Positions 1 through 9,363 of a DNA stretch of 64,000 nucleotides are shown one piece after another. The notes below the pieces were generated by a model, which worked only from the letters and a program-made list of their open reading frames with translations, had not been told where the DNA came from and searched no databases. The stretch is from Lachnospiraceae bacterium C1.1 (lineage in GTDB: Bacteria; Bacillota; Clostridia; Lachnospirales; Lachnospiraceae), in assembly GCA_030434875.1 (NCBI GenBank), contig JAUISW010000001.1, forward strand, positions 124,001 to 188,000. Reading direction: 5' to 3'. Every line of letters starts with the position of its first letter. The stretch's first letter is position 1. The translations under genes were made by a program, and so were the position numbers.

Positions 1-1440
1 AATCTTTACAAAGATACAACTGACCTGGCATACTTTGTATTAAACGTGCAGGAAGAAGTCCAGGAGCTTGGAAGACGGTTCATACAGGATACTCTGCAGG
101 AAATGAACCAGCTGATTAAGGATATGCCTGAGCGCAAAAACAACTGGTATGTTGAGCATAAAGGAGATTCCAAAAAGATCCTTACGTCATTAGGAGAGGT
201 CATTGTAAACAAGACCCTTTATACATCAAAATTTGAAACAGATGAAAACGGGAAATATCTGGAATGCTATCTTTTGGATAAGGTTCTCGGGCTGAGTCCA
301 AATCAAGCCATGACAGAAGATGTCACAGCAAAAATATACAAAGAAGCAGCGCTCACCTCGTATCAAAAAGCAGGTGAGGAAGCAACTGCCAGAGAAGGTG
401 TTACAAAAGCTGCAGTAAAAAATATACTGCACAGTACACGCTTTCCGAAAAACTTCCAGATACCGGAGCAAAAGCGTATAGTAGAATACCTCTATATTGA
501 TGCAGACGAAGACCATTATCATCTTCAGTTCCAGTCCAGTCGGGGAGACCTGAAATATAATTCTGTTGGAAGAAAACTGAACGGTGCAATCAATAAGATC
601 ATATATGTATTTGAGGGTATAGAGCCTGTTAGTCCTAAAAGCAAACGGAATCATTTAATAAATACCCACTATTTCTGTCGTGGCAGTGAAGAGGATAATA
701 AGCAGCTCTGGAAAGAGGTATTTGATTACATAGAAAACAAGTATGATACAAGTGCAATAAAGAAAATATATGTCAACTCTGATGGAGGAACATGGATCAA
801 GTCAGGTTACAGAGGGCTTGCGGATGTTACATTTGTTCTTGATGAATTCCATATATCAAAGTACGTTAGCAAACTTATTCAGCATACAAAAGATTCTGAA
901 GATGATGCAAGATCAGAAGTAATGGCAGCCATACGGGATGGAAAAAAATCTGATTTCTTTGAGGTAGTAGAAAAGCTTAAAAACTGTACCACTTCGGAAG
1001 CAGTAGTTCAGAGGATTGATTCTGCAGCGTCATATATTTCTTCAAACTGGACTGCGGCAAAGTACCGGTTAAAAAAATCAGAAGGAGTTGTAGCCTGCAG
1101 TGCAGAGGGACATGTCTGCCATGTACTGTCCAAGAGGATGAGTACGTTGCCGATGGGATGGTGCAGGTTAGGCGGATCCAAGATGGCTCGCTTGCGTGAG
1201 TATTATTATAATGGTGGAGATATGCTGGAACTGGCAAGGTTTCAGAGGAAAGAAATCCCCATGGCTGCAGGAGCCGAAGAAGTAGTTCTTAGTGCACGGG
1301 CAATGCTAAATTCAGAGCGAACTGACAGGAGTAAATCACTGATCGAATATGGCAAATATGCTGAAAGTATCCGCTCAAGTATATCAGTACAAAGCAGTAA
1401 AAGACTAAGTTTCCAACTTAATGGCAAATTGAAATTTTGA
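1..1440 (+). CDS. ISLre2-family transposase (UPF0236), 5' end outside the window
   Basis: The frame is open from base 1 through the GTG at 46 to a stop at 1440, so the visible 464 residues after that GTG are probably not the whole protein. The sequence upstream of the GTG (NLYKDTTDLAYFVLN) reads smoothly into QEEVQELGRRFIQDTLQEMN, the helical N-terminal region expected of ISLre2 transposases. The central part holds the acidic stretch YLYIDADEDHYHLQF and the later segment YVNSDGGTWIK, which resemble the DDE-type catalytic regions of this family. I recognise the family from overall resemblance only. The coding frame is intact through its C-terminus, so the element may be active. The left terminal repeat is not in the window and I could not place the right one. 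Confidence 0.8.
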   Translation, partial: NLYKDTTDLAYFVLNVQEEVQELGRRFIQDTLQEMNQLIKDMPERKNNWYVEHKGDSKKILTSLGEVIVNKTLYTSKFETDENGKYLECYLLDKVLGLSPNQAMTEDVTAKIYKEAALTSYQKAGEEATAREGVTKAAVKNILHSTRFPKNFQIPEQKRIVEYLYIDADEDHYHLQFQSSRGDLKYNSVGRKLNGAINKIIYVFEGIEPVSPKSKRNHLINTHYFCRGSEEDNKQLWKEVFDYIENKYDTSAIKKIYVNSDGGTWIKSGYRGLADVTFVLDEFHISKYVSKLIQHTKDSEDDARSEVMAAIRDGKKSDFFEVVEKLKNCTTSEAVVQRIDSAASYISSNWTAAKYRLKKSEGVVACSAEGHVCHVLSKRMSTLPMGWCRLGGSKMARLREYYYNGGDMLELARFQRKEIPMAAGAEEVVLSARAMLNSERTDRSKSLIEYGKYAESIRSSISVQSSKRLSFQLNGKLKF

Positions 1441-1584
1441 TAGTGATAGTTTGAGCTATTTGAGCCAGGGATGATCGTCACGTATCAGCAAAATATAGTG
1501 CCAGGTGAGGTATGAAAACATGATCCATGGAAAAGTCTCAGATGAACCTTGAAATGAAAAACTGAAGATGTAGGTTTAACATTG

Positions 1585-1665
1585 CAGAGCCACTTTTCGC
1601 CCACCCCGTTTACTTTTGATGGTAAGCGAAATGCAACTGCCCCACCCCAGCTCAAAGTGGCTCTG
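1585..1665. repeat. 12-bp perfect inverted repeat enclosing a C-rich loop
   Basis: The arms CAGAGCCACTTT (1585-1596) and AAAGTGGCTCTG (1654-1665) are exact reverse complements around a 57-base interval. Inside it the motif CCACCCC occurs twice (about 1601 and 1642), once near each arm. It has no T-tract, so it is not a normal terminator. It could be the right end of the IS element, a small non-autonomous element, or a structured RNA. I cannot choose among these. Confidence 0.6.
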
Positions 1666-1856
1666 TGGATGTGACAGCACTTGTACTGTATATGTCGTTG
1701 CCGAATTTCCTAAGGCTTAAGACAGCTTCATGGAATTTTTATCTATTTTGACTTCCTTAAAATCAAGGTTTTAGAACTAAAGACATGCGGTAAAGGTTAC
1801 ATTACCCTTCAAAACTGCGAGGGCTTATTTATTGAACCCTGAAATAGAAAAAGCCA

Positions 1857-2053
1857 GGGGAAAGGTGGAACGTATCCAAAAGAAACATCATTTGAACCCG
1901 CCCGGCGAAATCAGCTTTTTACGCAGACTTGTGCCACAGGCGAAGAGCTCTTAGTCTTGAACGAATCGCCTGTGGCACTATGTCGGAGTTAAAGCGGAGT
2001 TCGACGGAAAGTCGGGTTCTTGTGTTTCGTTGGATACGTTCCGACCTTTCCCC
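1857..2053. repeat. Long palindromic element (197-nt nested hairpin)
   Basis: The outer arm at 1857-1878 pairs with 2031-2053 over 22 bases with one bulged G. Pairing continues inward through GAAACA/TGTTTC (1882-1887 with 2023-2028), GAACCCG/CGGGTTC (1894-1900 with 2013-2019), CGAA/TTCG (1906-1909 with 2000-2003) and GCTTT/AAAGC (1914-1918 with 1991-1995). It ends in a perfect 13-bp stem GTGCCACAGGCGA/TCGCCTGTGGCAC (1931-1943 with 1966-1978) with a 22-nt loop. The element is more GC-rich than its surroundings and has no coding frame. It may be a MITE-like insertion or a structured RNA gene. Confidence 0.75.
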
Positions 2054-2205
2054 GTCAAATTTAAAATATTTGTCATAAAGGGCTTTTTAAAACAAGAAAA
2101 ACATGATACAATCTATATGCATCTAATATCATATCTGAGTGCATAAGGATTTTCTATTTTCAAATTTCCGAGTACAAATTTACGCTGCCAACAAAAACCT
2201 ATAGT

Positions 2206-2234
2206 TTGACATCATTTAAAAATTGGTGTTATAT
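2206..2234 (+). promoter_or_regulatory. Sigma-A type promoter for ispG-polC
   Basis: A TTGACA box at 2206-2211 is followed after 17 bases by TTATAT at 2229-2234, close to the vegetative consensus. Transcription would start near 2241, leaving a leader of about 40 nt before the ispG ATG at 2283, which has a GGAG site at 2274-2277. Confidence 0.75.
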
Positions 2235-2282
2235 TACATGATATTGAAGTAAATTTTTTGAATTCTTGTTTATGGAGAAATT

Positions 2283-3338
2283 ATGTACAGAGATAATACA
2301 AAAGAAGTAAGAATTGGAGACAGACTGATAGGAGGAGGAAATCCGGTACTTATCCAGTCAATGACTAATACAAGGACAGATGATGTCGATGCAACAGTAG
2401 AGCAGATATTGAGGCTTGAAGAAGCCGGCTGTGAGCTCATAAGATGCACTGTTCCTACAATTCAGTGTGCTGAGGCCTTCAAGGAAATAAAAAAAAGAAT
2501 TCATATTCCGATAATCGCAGATGTACATTTTGACTACAGAATGGCAATTGCTGCTATTGAGAATGGTGCTGATAAAATAAGGATCAACCCCGGAAATATT
2601 GGTGGAGAAGATAAGATCGCAGCCGTAGTCAAGTGCGCAAAAGAGCACGAAGTGCCGATAAGAGTCGGTGTTAATTCGGGTTCACTAGAGAAAAATCTCA
2701 TAGAAAAATATGGCGGTGTTACAGCCGAAGGACTAGTGGAAAGTGCTCTGGATAAGGCTGCAATGATAGAAAAGCATGATTATGACAATCTTGTAATATC
2801 AATAAAATCGTCTGATGTGCTTATGTGCATCAAGGCTTATGAGCTCGTTGCGGAGAAATCCAAATATCCGCTTCATGTAGGTATTACGGAAGCCGGAACT
2901 GTTATGAGCGGAAACATCAAGTCATCGATCGGACTTGGTATCATCCTTCATGAGGGTATTGGAGATACTATAAGAGTATCCCTTACAGGTGACCCTGTAG
3001 AGGAGATCAGAAGCGGAAAGCTCATATTAAAAACTCTGGGACTTAGAAAGGGAGGAGTTGAAGTTGTTTCCTGCCCTACCTGCGGAAGAACCAGAATTGA
3101 CCTTATTGGTCTTGCAAATGAAGTTGAGAAAATGGTTCAGGGTTATGACCTGGATGTCAAAGTAGCAGTTATGGGTTGTGCGGTGAATGGACCGGGAGAA
3201 GCCAGCGAAGCTGATTTCGGTGTTGCCGGCGGTGTCGGAGAAGGACTTCTTTTCAAAAAAGGAAAAGTTATAAAGAAGCTTCCTGAATCTGAATTATTGG
3301 GGGCATTAAAGGATGAGCTTGACAAAGCCGTTTTATGA
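2283..3338 (+). CDS. ispG: 4-hydroxy-3-methylbut-2-enyl diphosphate synthase IspG (GcpE)
   Basis: The product is the iron-sulfur enzyme that converts methylerythritol cyclodiphosphate to HMBPP in the non-mevalonate isoprenoid pathway. At 351 residues it has the short bacterial form. An N-terminal TIM barrel (IQSMTNTRTDDV at 24-35) is followed by a C-terminal reductase-like domain with the [4Fe-4S] ligands Cys264 and Cys267 (SCPTCGRT) and Cys299 in MGCAVNGPGEA, with Glu306 as the expected fourth ligand. The ATG at 2283 has a GGAG site. The gene runs 26 bases into polC, so the two are probably translated together. ispE, another gene of this pathway, lies at 14195. Confidence 0.96.
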   Translation: MYRDNTKEVRIGDRLIGGGNPVLIQSMTNTRTDDVDATVEQILRLEEAGCELIRCTVPTIQCAEAFKEIKKRIHIPIIADVHFDYRMAIAAIENGADKIRINPGNIGGEDKIAAVVKCAKEHEVPIRVGVNSGSLEKNLIEKYGGVTAEGLVESALDKAAMIEKHDYDNLVISIKSSDVLMCIKAYELVAEKSKYPLHVGITEAGTVMSGNIKSSIGLGIILHEGIGDTIRVSLTGDPVEEIRSGKLILKTLGLRKGGVEVVSCPTCGRTRIDLIGLANEVEKMVQGYDLDVKVAVMGCAVNGPGEASEADFGVAGGVGEGLLFKKGKVIKKLPESELLGALKDELDKAVL

Positions 3339-6300
3339 AGTATTTCCAACATTGAAACTTGAGGGAGAAGAGCATCAGCTCTTCTCCCTTGTTGGCGTTA
3401 AAAGGATCATCAGTTCCAAGAAAAGGGACAGATTTAATATTTATATAGAAAGTCCGAAGCTTATAAATAAGCAGATGATAGGGCATGTTGAAAAATCGCT
3501 TTCAAAACAGCTTTTTCCAAAAAACAATGTGAGTTTTATTCTTCACGAGTCATTTAAGCTTTCGGAGCAATATACGGCAGAAAGCCTTATGAGTCTTTAT
3601 AAGGAGAGTATCAGTATAGAACTCAGGAAGAATGAGCCTATTCTTTACAATTTATTCCGGCATGCAGACTTTGATTATAGGGATGGAAATAATGTGAAAA
3701 TGGAAGTTCCGGATAATATAGTCTCGCGTGAAAGGGCAGAGGAACTTGCGGATTATCTTGTAAATGTAATGAATGTCCGCTGCGGATTAAAAACTGATAT
3801 AAAAGTGACCTATAAAAAAGAGGATCGCTCCAATGAAGCAATGGAAGCGGAGATCAGGGTTAAGAATGAAATAGCAGCAATAACCGCTGCCGCCTATGCT
3901 TCAGAGAATAAGGCAAAGGAAGAAAAAGCCAAAAAAGAAGAAAAAGAGTCTAAAGACAAGGGAAAAGGTAAATTTTCCAAAGGATCGTTGCGCCTTGACA
4001 GGGCTGATTCCTCCAAAAATAAAAATCCGGATATCATTTACGGTCGTGAATTTGACGATGAGATCACCCAGATAAAGGATCTTGTCGGTGAGAACAGTAT
4101 GGTTACCATCAGGGGTCAGCTTATAGGCTATGAAGAACATGCCATAAGAGGTGAGCGAAGCGTAATATCCATGGATATTACTGATTTCACGGATTCTATT
4201 TCCATGAAGCTTTTTATAAAGAATGAAGAACTTGGAGAATTCAGGGAAGCCATAGGTGCGGCAGGACTTGAAAAGGGCAAACCCGGACAGTTTGTAAAAG
4301 TAAAGGGTATGCTAAATCTTGACAATTTCGAGCATGATATCGTTCTTGGCGGAATCCGCATGATAAGGAAGATAGGCTCTTTCGTGGTACCGAGGGTTGA
4401 TAATGCTCCGGTAAAGAGAACAGAGCTTCATTGTCATACAAAGATGAGTGAAATGGATGGAGTTACCGACGTCAAGACCATTATAAAGAGGGCAGCCGGC
4501 TGGGGATGGAATTCCATAGCCATAACAGATCATGGAAATGTGCTTGCCTTTCCGGAAGCCAATCATACGAAGGCAGATCTTGACAATAAAGACTTCAAGA
4601 TCATTTACGGAGTAGAAGGATACCTTGTAGATGATGAAAAGGACATAGTCTGGACCATAGGAGAGAAGGATGGAAAAGATCTGCACAGCCTTGATGAGGA
4701 CTTTGTCGTATTTGATATAGAGACCACAGGTTTTTCACCTGAGAAAAACAAAATAATTGAAATCGGCGCGGTTCGTGTGGAAAAGGGTCAGATAGTAGAC
4801 CATTACGATGAATTTGTTAACCCGGAGGTGCCGATCCCTTTTAGAATCGAGAGTCTTACGGGAATCAATGACTCTATGGTTAGTGGTGCAGATACTATAG
4901 ATAAGGTTTTGCCACGCTTTCTTAAATTTGCAGAAGGGGCGCATGTAGTAGCTCATAATGCTGCTTTCGATACAACTTTTATTGCAAAAAATGCAGCAGA
5001 TTTGGGACTTTCCTTTGATAAGATCATAGTGGATACGGTTGAGATGGCGAGATTTATGCTTCCGGGCTTAAACCGTTACAAGCTGGATACAGTGGCGAAG
5101 GAGCTCAATGTATCACTTGAGAATCACCACAGGGCAGTAGATGATGCAGGTGCCACTGCGGAAATCTTCGTAAAGCTTTGCGAGAGACTTCGTGAACAGA
5201 AGGTAACAAGTCTTGAAGAGCTTAAGAAGATGAATGTTGCCACTGAAAATACTATTAGAAAGCTGCCTTACTATCATGTGATAATCCTTGCGAAGAATGA
5301 GACGGGAAGAGTTAATTTATACAGACTGGTTTCGATGTCGCATCTTAAATATTATCAGAGACGCCCCAGGATACCGAAAACTATGCTGGCAAAATACAGG
5401 GAAGGACTGATAATCGGAAGTGCCTGTGAGGCAGGAGAACTTTTTCAGGCTTTAGAAAGAGAACTTCCGGAAGAATCACTGGCAAAGATAGTTAACTTTT
5501 ATGATTATCTGGAAATTCAGCCGGTTGGCAACAACTTCTTCCTTTTGAAGGCGGATAACCAGTATGAGACTGTGGAGGATCTGCAGGATATAAATAAAAA
5601 GATAGTCAAGCTTGGAGAACAGTTTAACAAGCCCGTTTGTGCTACCTGCGATGTGCATTTCCTTGATCCTTCGGATGAAGTCTACAGACGTATCGTAATG
5701 GCAGGAAAAGGCTTCGCTGATGCTGACGAGCAGCCTCCTCTTTTCTTAAGGACGACGGATGAAATGCTCGAGGAGTTTAAATATCTCGGCGAAGAAAAGG
5801 CAAAAGAGGTAGTTATCACAAGACCAAATGAAATAGCTGATATGGTCGATTATATAACACCCGTGCGTCCTGATAAGGCACCGCCGGTCATTGAAAATTC
5901 TGACAGTACGCTTAGAGATATCTGTTATAAACAGGCTGAGGAGATCTATGGAGAGAATCTTCCGAGTCAGGTTAAGGACAGACTTGAGATAGAGCTTAAG
6001 TCTATTATCGGAAACGGCTATGCGGTTATGTACATTATTGCGCAGAAGCTGGTATGGAAATCGGTAGAAGACGGATATCTGGTAGGATCGAGAGGTTCTG
6101 TAGGTTCCTCCTTCGTTGCAAATATGGCGGGAATAACAGAGGTTAACTCGCTTCCGCCGCACTATCTCTGCCCTAAATGCCATTACTATGACTTTGATTC
6201 ACCGGATGTAAAGCAGTACGCAATGAAGAGCATGTGTGGCTGCGATATGCCGGATAAGGTATGTCCTAAATGTGGAGAACAGTTGGTAAAGACCGGATTT

Positions 6301-7809
6301 GATATACCTTTTGAGACTTTCCTTGGCTTTTCGGGAGATAAGGAGCCGGATATCGACCTTAACTTCTCCGGTGATTATCAGTCAAAGGCACACAAATATA
6401 CAGAAGTTATTTTCGGTGCAGGACAGACCTTCAGAGCAGGAACGATAGGTACACTTGCTGAAAAAACTGCCTATGGATATGTACGAGGCTATTGCGAGGA
6501 TCATGATGTTCATAAAAGGCGTGCGGAAATGGAAAGACTTGCGCATGGATGTGAAGGTATCCTTCGTACAACGGGACAGCATCCGGGTGGAATCGTAGTT
6601 ATGCCGCAGGGTGAGGAAATCTACTCGTTTACTCCGATACAGCATCCTGCGAACGATATGACGACACCGATAATCACAACTCACTTTGAATATCACTCGA
6701 TCGACCATAACCTCTTAAAACTTGATATTCTCGGGCACGACGATCCTACTATGATTCGTTTCCTCGAGGATGCCACAGGAGAGGATGCTATATCGATACC
6801 ATTGGATGAACAAAAAGTAATGTCACTTTTCACGAGTCCGAAGGCGTTGGGAGTAGAGCCGGATGATATCGGCGGATGCCCTACGGGAACTCTTGGTATT
6901 CCGGAGTTTGGAACAGACTTTGTTATACAGATGCTGGTTGATACACAGCCGCATACTTTTTCGGATCTAATCCGTATTTCGGGCCTTTCCCATGGTACCG
7001 ATGTATGGAGTGGAAACGCCCAGCTTTTGGTAAATGAAAAGGGAATGAAGCTTGAAGAATGTATCTGCTGTCGAGATGATATCATGCTTTACCTTATCAA
7101 TAAGGGCATGGATCCGGCACTTTCATTTAAGACTATGGAGTCTGTGCGTAAGGGTAAGGGATTAAAGCCTGAAATGAAAGAGGCGATGATAGCAGCGGAC
7201 GTTCCGGAATGGTATATTGATTCCTGCCTTAAGATAAAATACATGTTCCCTAAAGCGCATGCTGCAGCTTACGTAATGATGGCCTGGAGAGTTGCCTGGT
7301 TTAAGGTTTACAGGCCGCTTGCCTATTATTCGGCTTTCTTCTCAATAAGAGCCGGAAATATTGACTATGCGACAATGTGCCAGGGAAAAGGTAAGCTCGA
7401 GGCGACACTTAAAGTGCTGACGGATAAGCTTAAAGAGCAGGGTAAAAATAAAATGACCGCTACTGAACTTGATGCTATCAGAGATATGAGACTAGTTCAG
7501 GAAATGTATGCGAGAGGCTTTGATTTTGCTCCGATCGACATAAATAAAGCTGATCCTAAATATTTCAGACAGGTGGATGACAAGAGAATAATGCCTCCGC
7601 TCTCATCGGTAGAAGGAATGGGCGGAAAAGCTGCTGATGCATTGGCACACGCTATTGCGGAGGCAGCGGCTGACGGACCTTTCCTTTCAGTGGATGATTT
7701 CTGCATAAGGACAGGCTGTTCAAAAAATATGGCACCTAAACTTAAGAGCCTTGGACTATTAGGAGATATACCCGATTCAAACCAGCTCTCGATATTTGAT
7801 TTTTATTAA
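3313..7809 (+). CDS. polC: DNA polymerase III alpha subunit, PolC type
   Basis: This is the main chromosomal replicase of low-GC Gram-positive bacteria, with built-in proofreading. Along its 1498 residues are an N-terminal region with a Lys/Glu-rich linker (about 195-215), an OB-fold near 250-350, the first part of a PHP domain (ELHCHTKMSEMDG near 370), and a DnaQ-type 3'-5' exonuclease inserted into it (VFDIETTGF near 465, then AHNAAFDT and HHRAVDDA). After these come GSRGSVGSS (about 925), a zinc-binding CPKC...CPKC segment (about 953-990) and the polymerase acidic motif PDIDLNFSGD (about 1010). The C-terminus QLSIFDFY resembles a beta-clamp binding peptide. The ATG at 3313 overlaps ispG. 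Confidence 0.97.
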   Translation: MSLTKPFYEVFPTLKLEGEEHQLFSLVGVKRIISSKKRDRFNIYIESPKLINKQMIGHVEKSLSKQLFPKNNVSFILHESFKLSEQYTAESLMSLYKESISIELRKNEPILYNLFRHADFDYRDGNNVKMEVPDNIVSRERAEELADYLVNVMNVRCGLKTDIKVTYKKEDRSNEAMEAEIRVKNEIAAITAAAYASENKAKEEKAKKEEKESKDKGKGKFSKGSLRLDRADSSKNKNPDIIYGREFDDEITQIKDLVGENSMVTIRGQLIGYEEHAIRGERSVISMDITDFTDSISMKLFIKNEELGEFREAIGAAGLEKGKPGQFVKVKGMLNLDNFEHDIVLGGIRMIRKIGSFVVPRVDNAPVKRTELHCHTKMSEMDGVTDVKTIIKRAAGWGWNSIAITDHGNVLAFPEANHTKADLDNKDFKIIYGVEGYLVDDEKDIVWTIGEKDGKDLHSLDEDFVVFDIETTGFSPEKNKIIEIGAVRVEKGQIVDHYDEFVNPEVPIPFRIESLTGINDSMVSGADTIDKVLPRFLKFAEGAHVVAHNAAFDTTFIAKNAADLGLSFDKIIVDTVEMARFMLPGLNRYKLDTVAKELNVSLENHHRAVDDAGATAEIFVKLCERLREQKVTSLEELKKMNVATENTIRKLPYYHVIILAKNETGRVNLYRLVSMSHLKYYQRRPRIPKTMLAKYREGLIIGSACEAGELFQALERELPEESLAKIVNFYDYLEIQPVGNNFFLLKADNQYETVEDLQDINKKIVKLGEQFNKPVCATCDVHFLDPSDEVYRRIVMAGKGFADADEQPPLFLRTTDEMLEEFKYLGEEKAKEVVITRPNEIADMVDYITPVRPDKAPPVIENSDSTLRDICYKQAEEIYGENLPSQVKDRLEIELKSIIGNGYAVMYIIAQKLVWKSVEDGYLVGSRGSVGSSFVANMAGITEVNSLPPHYLCPKCHYYDFDSPDVKQYAMKSMCGCDMPDKVCPKCGEQLVKTGFDIPFETFLGFSGDKEPDIDLNFSGDYQSKAHKYTEVIFGAGQTFRAGTIGTLAEKTAYGYVRGYCEDHDVHKRRAEMERLAHGCEGILRTTGQHPGGIVVMPQGEEIYSFTPIQHPANDMTTPIITTHFEYHSIDHNLLKLDILGHDDPTMIRFLEDATGEDAISIPLDEQKVMSLFTSPKALGVEPDDIGGCPTGTLGIPEFGTDFVIQMLVDTQPHTFSDLIRISGLSHGTDVWSGNAQLLVNEKGMKLEECICCRDDIMLYLINKGMDPALSFKTMESVRKGKGLKPEMKEAMIAADVPEWYIDSCLKIKYMFPKAHAAAYVMMAWRVAWFKVYRPLAYYSAFFSIRAGNIDYATMCQGKGKLEATLKVLTDKLKEQGKNKMTATELDAIRDMRLVQEMYARGFDFAPIDINKADPKYFRQVDDKRIMPPLSSVEGMGGKAADALAHAIAEAAADGPFLSVDDFCIRTGCSKNMAPKLKSLGLLGDIPDSNQLSIFDFY

Positions 7810-7822
7810 ATTTAATCAGAGG

Positions 7823-7851
7823 TTGACTTATATTTTTTTGGGTGCTAAGAT
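7823..7851 (+). promoter_or_regulatory. Promoter of the trpS T-box transcript
   Basis: TTGACT at 7823-7828 is separated by 17 bases from TAAGAT at 7846-7851. Transcription would begin near 7858, at the 5' edge of the T-box leader. Confidence 0.65.
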
Positions 7852-7857
7852 AATATT

Positions 7858-8155
7858 TAATTGAAAAATGAAACCGTTGAGGCGGAGATAAAGGTGTTGA
7901 AACGACATTTACAGAGAGTTCCCGGAAGCTGAGAAGGGAATGAAGGATACTTCATCAAATGGACCGCTGAGGGCATGGTCAAAGGCTTTTGGCTAAGTAT
8001 TCCATGACGTGATGCACGCGTAAGAGGCAGGAGATATGATGGTATCTCTATGAGATGTGTGATTTTATGATCACATAAGCGGGGTGGCACCGCGGATAAG
8101 CAGAATTATTCGTCCCCGGCAGAGCTTGTTAAAAGGCTTCTGCCGGGGATTTTTT
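7858..8155 (+). promoter_or_regulatory. T-box leader (tryptophan-specific) controlling trpS
   Basis: The untranslated leader of trpS carries the T-box signature GGGTGGCACCGCGG at 8082-8095, which senses the uncharged tRNA 3' end, and then an intrinsic terminator (8113-8155). In Stem I the codon TGG at 7960-7962 lies in a loop-like AAATGGACC context followed by CCGCTGAG, which can pair with the 5' segment TTGAGGCGG (about 7877-7885). TGG is the Trp codon, so the specifier fits the gene it controls. Uncharged tRNA-Trp should favour the antiterminator and turn on trpS. Confidence 0.92.
8113..8155 (+). terminator. T-box-controlled intrinsic terminator
   Basis: TCCCCGGCAGA (8113-8123) pairs perfectly with TCTGCCGGGGA (8139-8149) and is followed by a T-run. 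It is the OFF state of the T-box switch, and its 5' arm begins 17 bases after the T-box sequence. Confidence 0.9.
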
Positions 8156-8207
8156 GTTATTTATTTTTGAAAATAATTTTAGAAATCGAAAGGAGATTCA
8201 GTAGATT

Positions 8208-9215
8208 ATGGAAGGAACAGAAAAGAAAAAAGTAATGCTCTCAGGAATTCAGCCAAGTGGTGATCTTCACCTTGGAAATTACCTTGGAGCAATTAAGAAC
8301 TGGGCAGTAAGGGCAGAGGAATTTGACTGCTATTATTTCATGGCAGATATGCATACGATCACTGTAAGACAGACACCTGCAGAGCTCAGAAGACGTACTC
8401 TTCAGCAGCTCGCACAGTATATTGCATGCGGACTTGACCCTGAAAAGAATACCCTTTTCGTACAGTCGCATGTACCGGCTCATGCACAGCTTGCATGGGT
8501 GCTTGAGTGCTATACGATGTTTGGAGAGCTTTCAAGAATGACTCAGTTTAAGGATAAATCTGCAAAGCATCAGGATAATATCAATGCGGGTCTTTTTACT
8601 TATCCTTCTCTCATGGCAGCGGATATCCTTCTTTACAAGCCTGATTATGTGCCTGTAGGAGAGGATCAGAAGCAGCATGTGGAGCTTACAAGAAATATAG
8701 CTGAAAGATTCAATAATTTATATGGTGATGTATTTACAGTCCCTGAGCCGTATATTCCAAAGGCTGGTGCAAGGATCTACGGACTTACTACACCGGGAGC
8801 CAAGATGAGTAAGTCGGTCCCTGAGGGATGCGTATTCCTTATGGACCAGCCGGAGGTCATTGCAAGAAAATTCAAGAGAGCCATTACAGACAGCGACAGG
8901 GAAAACTGCGTACGCTACGACAAGGAGGACAAGCCAGGAGTAGCAAATCTTATGAACATTTATGCGGCTGTTACCGGAAAAACGATCGAAGAAATAGAAA
9001 AAGAGTTTGACGGACAGGGTTACGGAGTATTTAAGCCTGCAGTAGGTGAAGCTGTTATTGAGGCGTTTCGCCCTATCAGAGAGGAAGCTGAGCGCATGAT
9101 GCAGGATAAGGGATATCTTGAGTCAGTTTATAAAGAAGGTGCTGCAAGGGCATCAAGAGTAGCCAATAAAACACTTGCCAAAGTTTATAAAAAAGTTGGT
9201 TTCCTTATGCCATAA
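8208..9215 (+). CDS. trpS: Tryptophanyl-tRNA synthetase
   Basis: A class I aminoacyl-tRNA synthetase that charges tRNA-Trp. The 335-residue length is normal. The HIGH-type motif appears as HLGN (21-24, within PSGDLHLGNYLGAI) and the KMSKS loop is exact near residue 197 (PGAKMSKSV). An AAGGAGA site precedes the ATG. The upstream T-box with a TGG specifier supports the tryptophan assignment independently of the protein. Confidence 0.97.
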   Translation: MEGTEKKKVMLSGIQPSGDLHLGNYLGAIKNWAVRAEEFDCYYFMADMHTITVRQTPAELRRRTLQQLAQYIACGLDPEKNTLFVQSHVPAHAQLAWVLECYTMFGELSRMTQFKDKSAKHQDNINAGLFTYPSLMAADILLYKPDYVPVGEDQKQHVELTRNIAERFNNLYGDVFTVPEPYIPKAGARIYGLTTPGAKMSKSVPEGCVFLMDQPEVIARKFKRAITDSDRENCVRYDKEDKPGVANLMNIYAAVTGKTIEEIEKEFDGQGYGVFKPAVGEAVIEAFRPIREEAERMMQDKGYLESVYKEGAARASRVANKTLAKVYKKVGFLMP

Positions 9216-9242
9216 AGAATTAAAGAAACATTCTATGAAAGG

Positions 9243-9268
9243 CCTGCTGATATCAGCAGGTCTTTTTA
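9243..9268 (+). terminator. Intrinsic terminator after trpS
   Basis: CCTGCTGA (9243-9250) and TCAGCAGG (9253-9260) form a stem with a very short loop, followed by TCTTTTTAT. Confidence 0.8.
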
Positions 9269-9363
9269 TATTTTGCGAAAGTTACAAATTACTAATAAAA
9301 ATTTTGATAAAAATTCTCATTATCGGGATTGATTTAAGTATAACAATAATGTTAAACTGTTAC

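Larger units (their letters stand above)
1441..2205. other. Gene-free interval between the transposase and ispG
   Basis: I find no convincing open reading frame in these roughly 760 bases. They hold the 3' flank of the IS element (1441 to about 1560), an inverted repeat at 1585-1665, an unassigned AT-rich part (1681-1856), the 197-nt palindromic element at 1857-2053, and an 18-base motif (2190-2207) repeated exactly at 33867-33884. In many relatives ispG follows dxr and an RseP-type protease gene. Here that upstream side is occupied by mobile and repetitive DNA. Confidence 0.7.
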
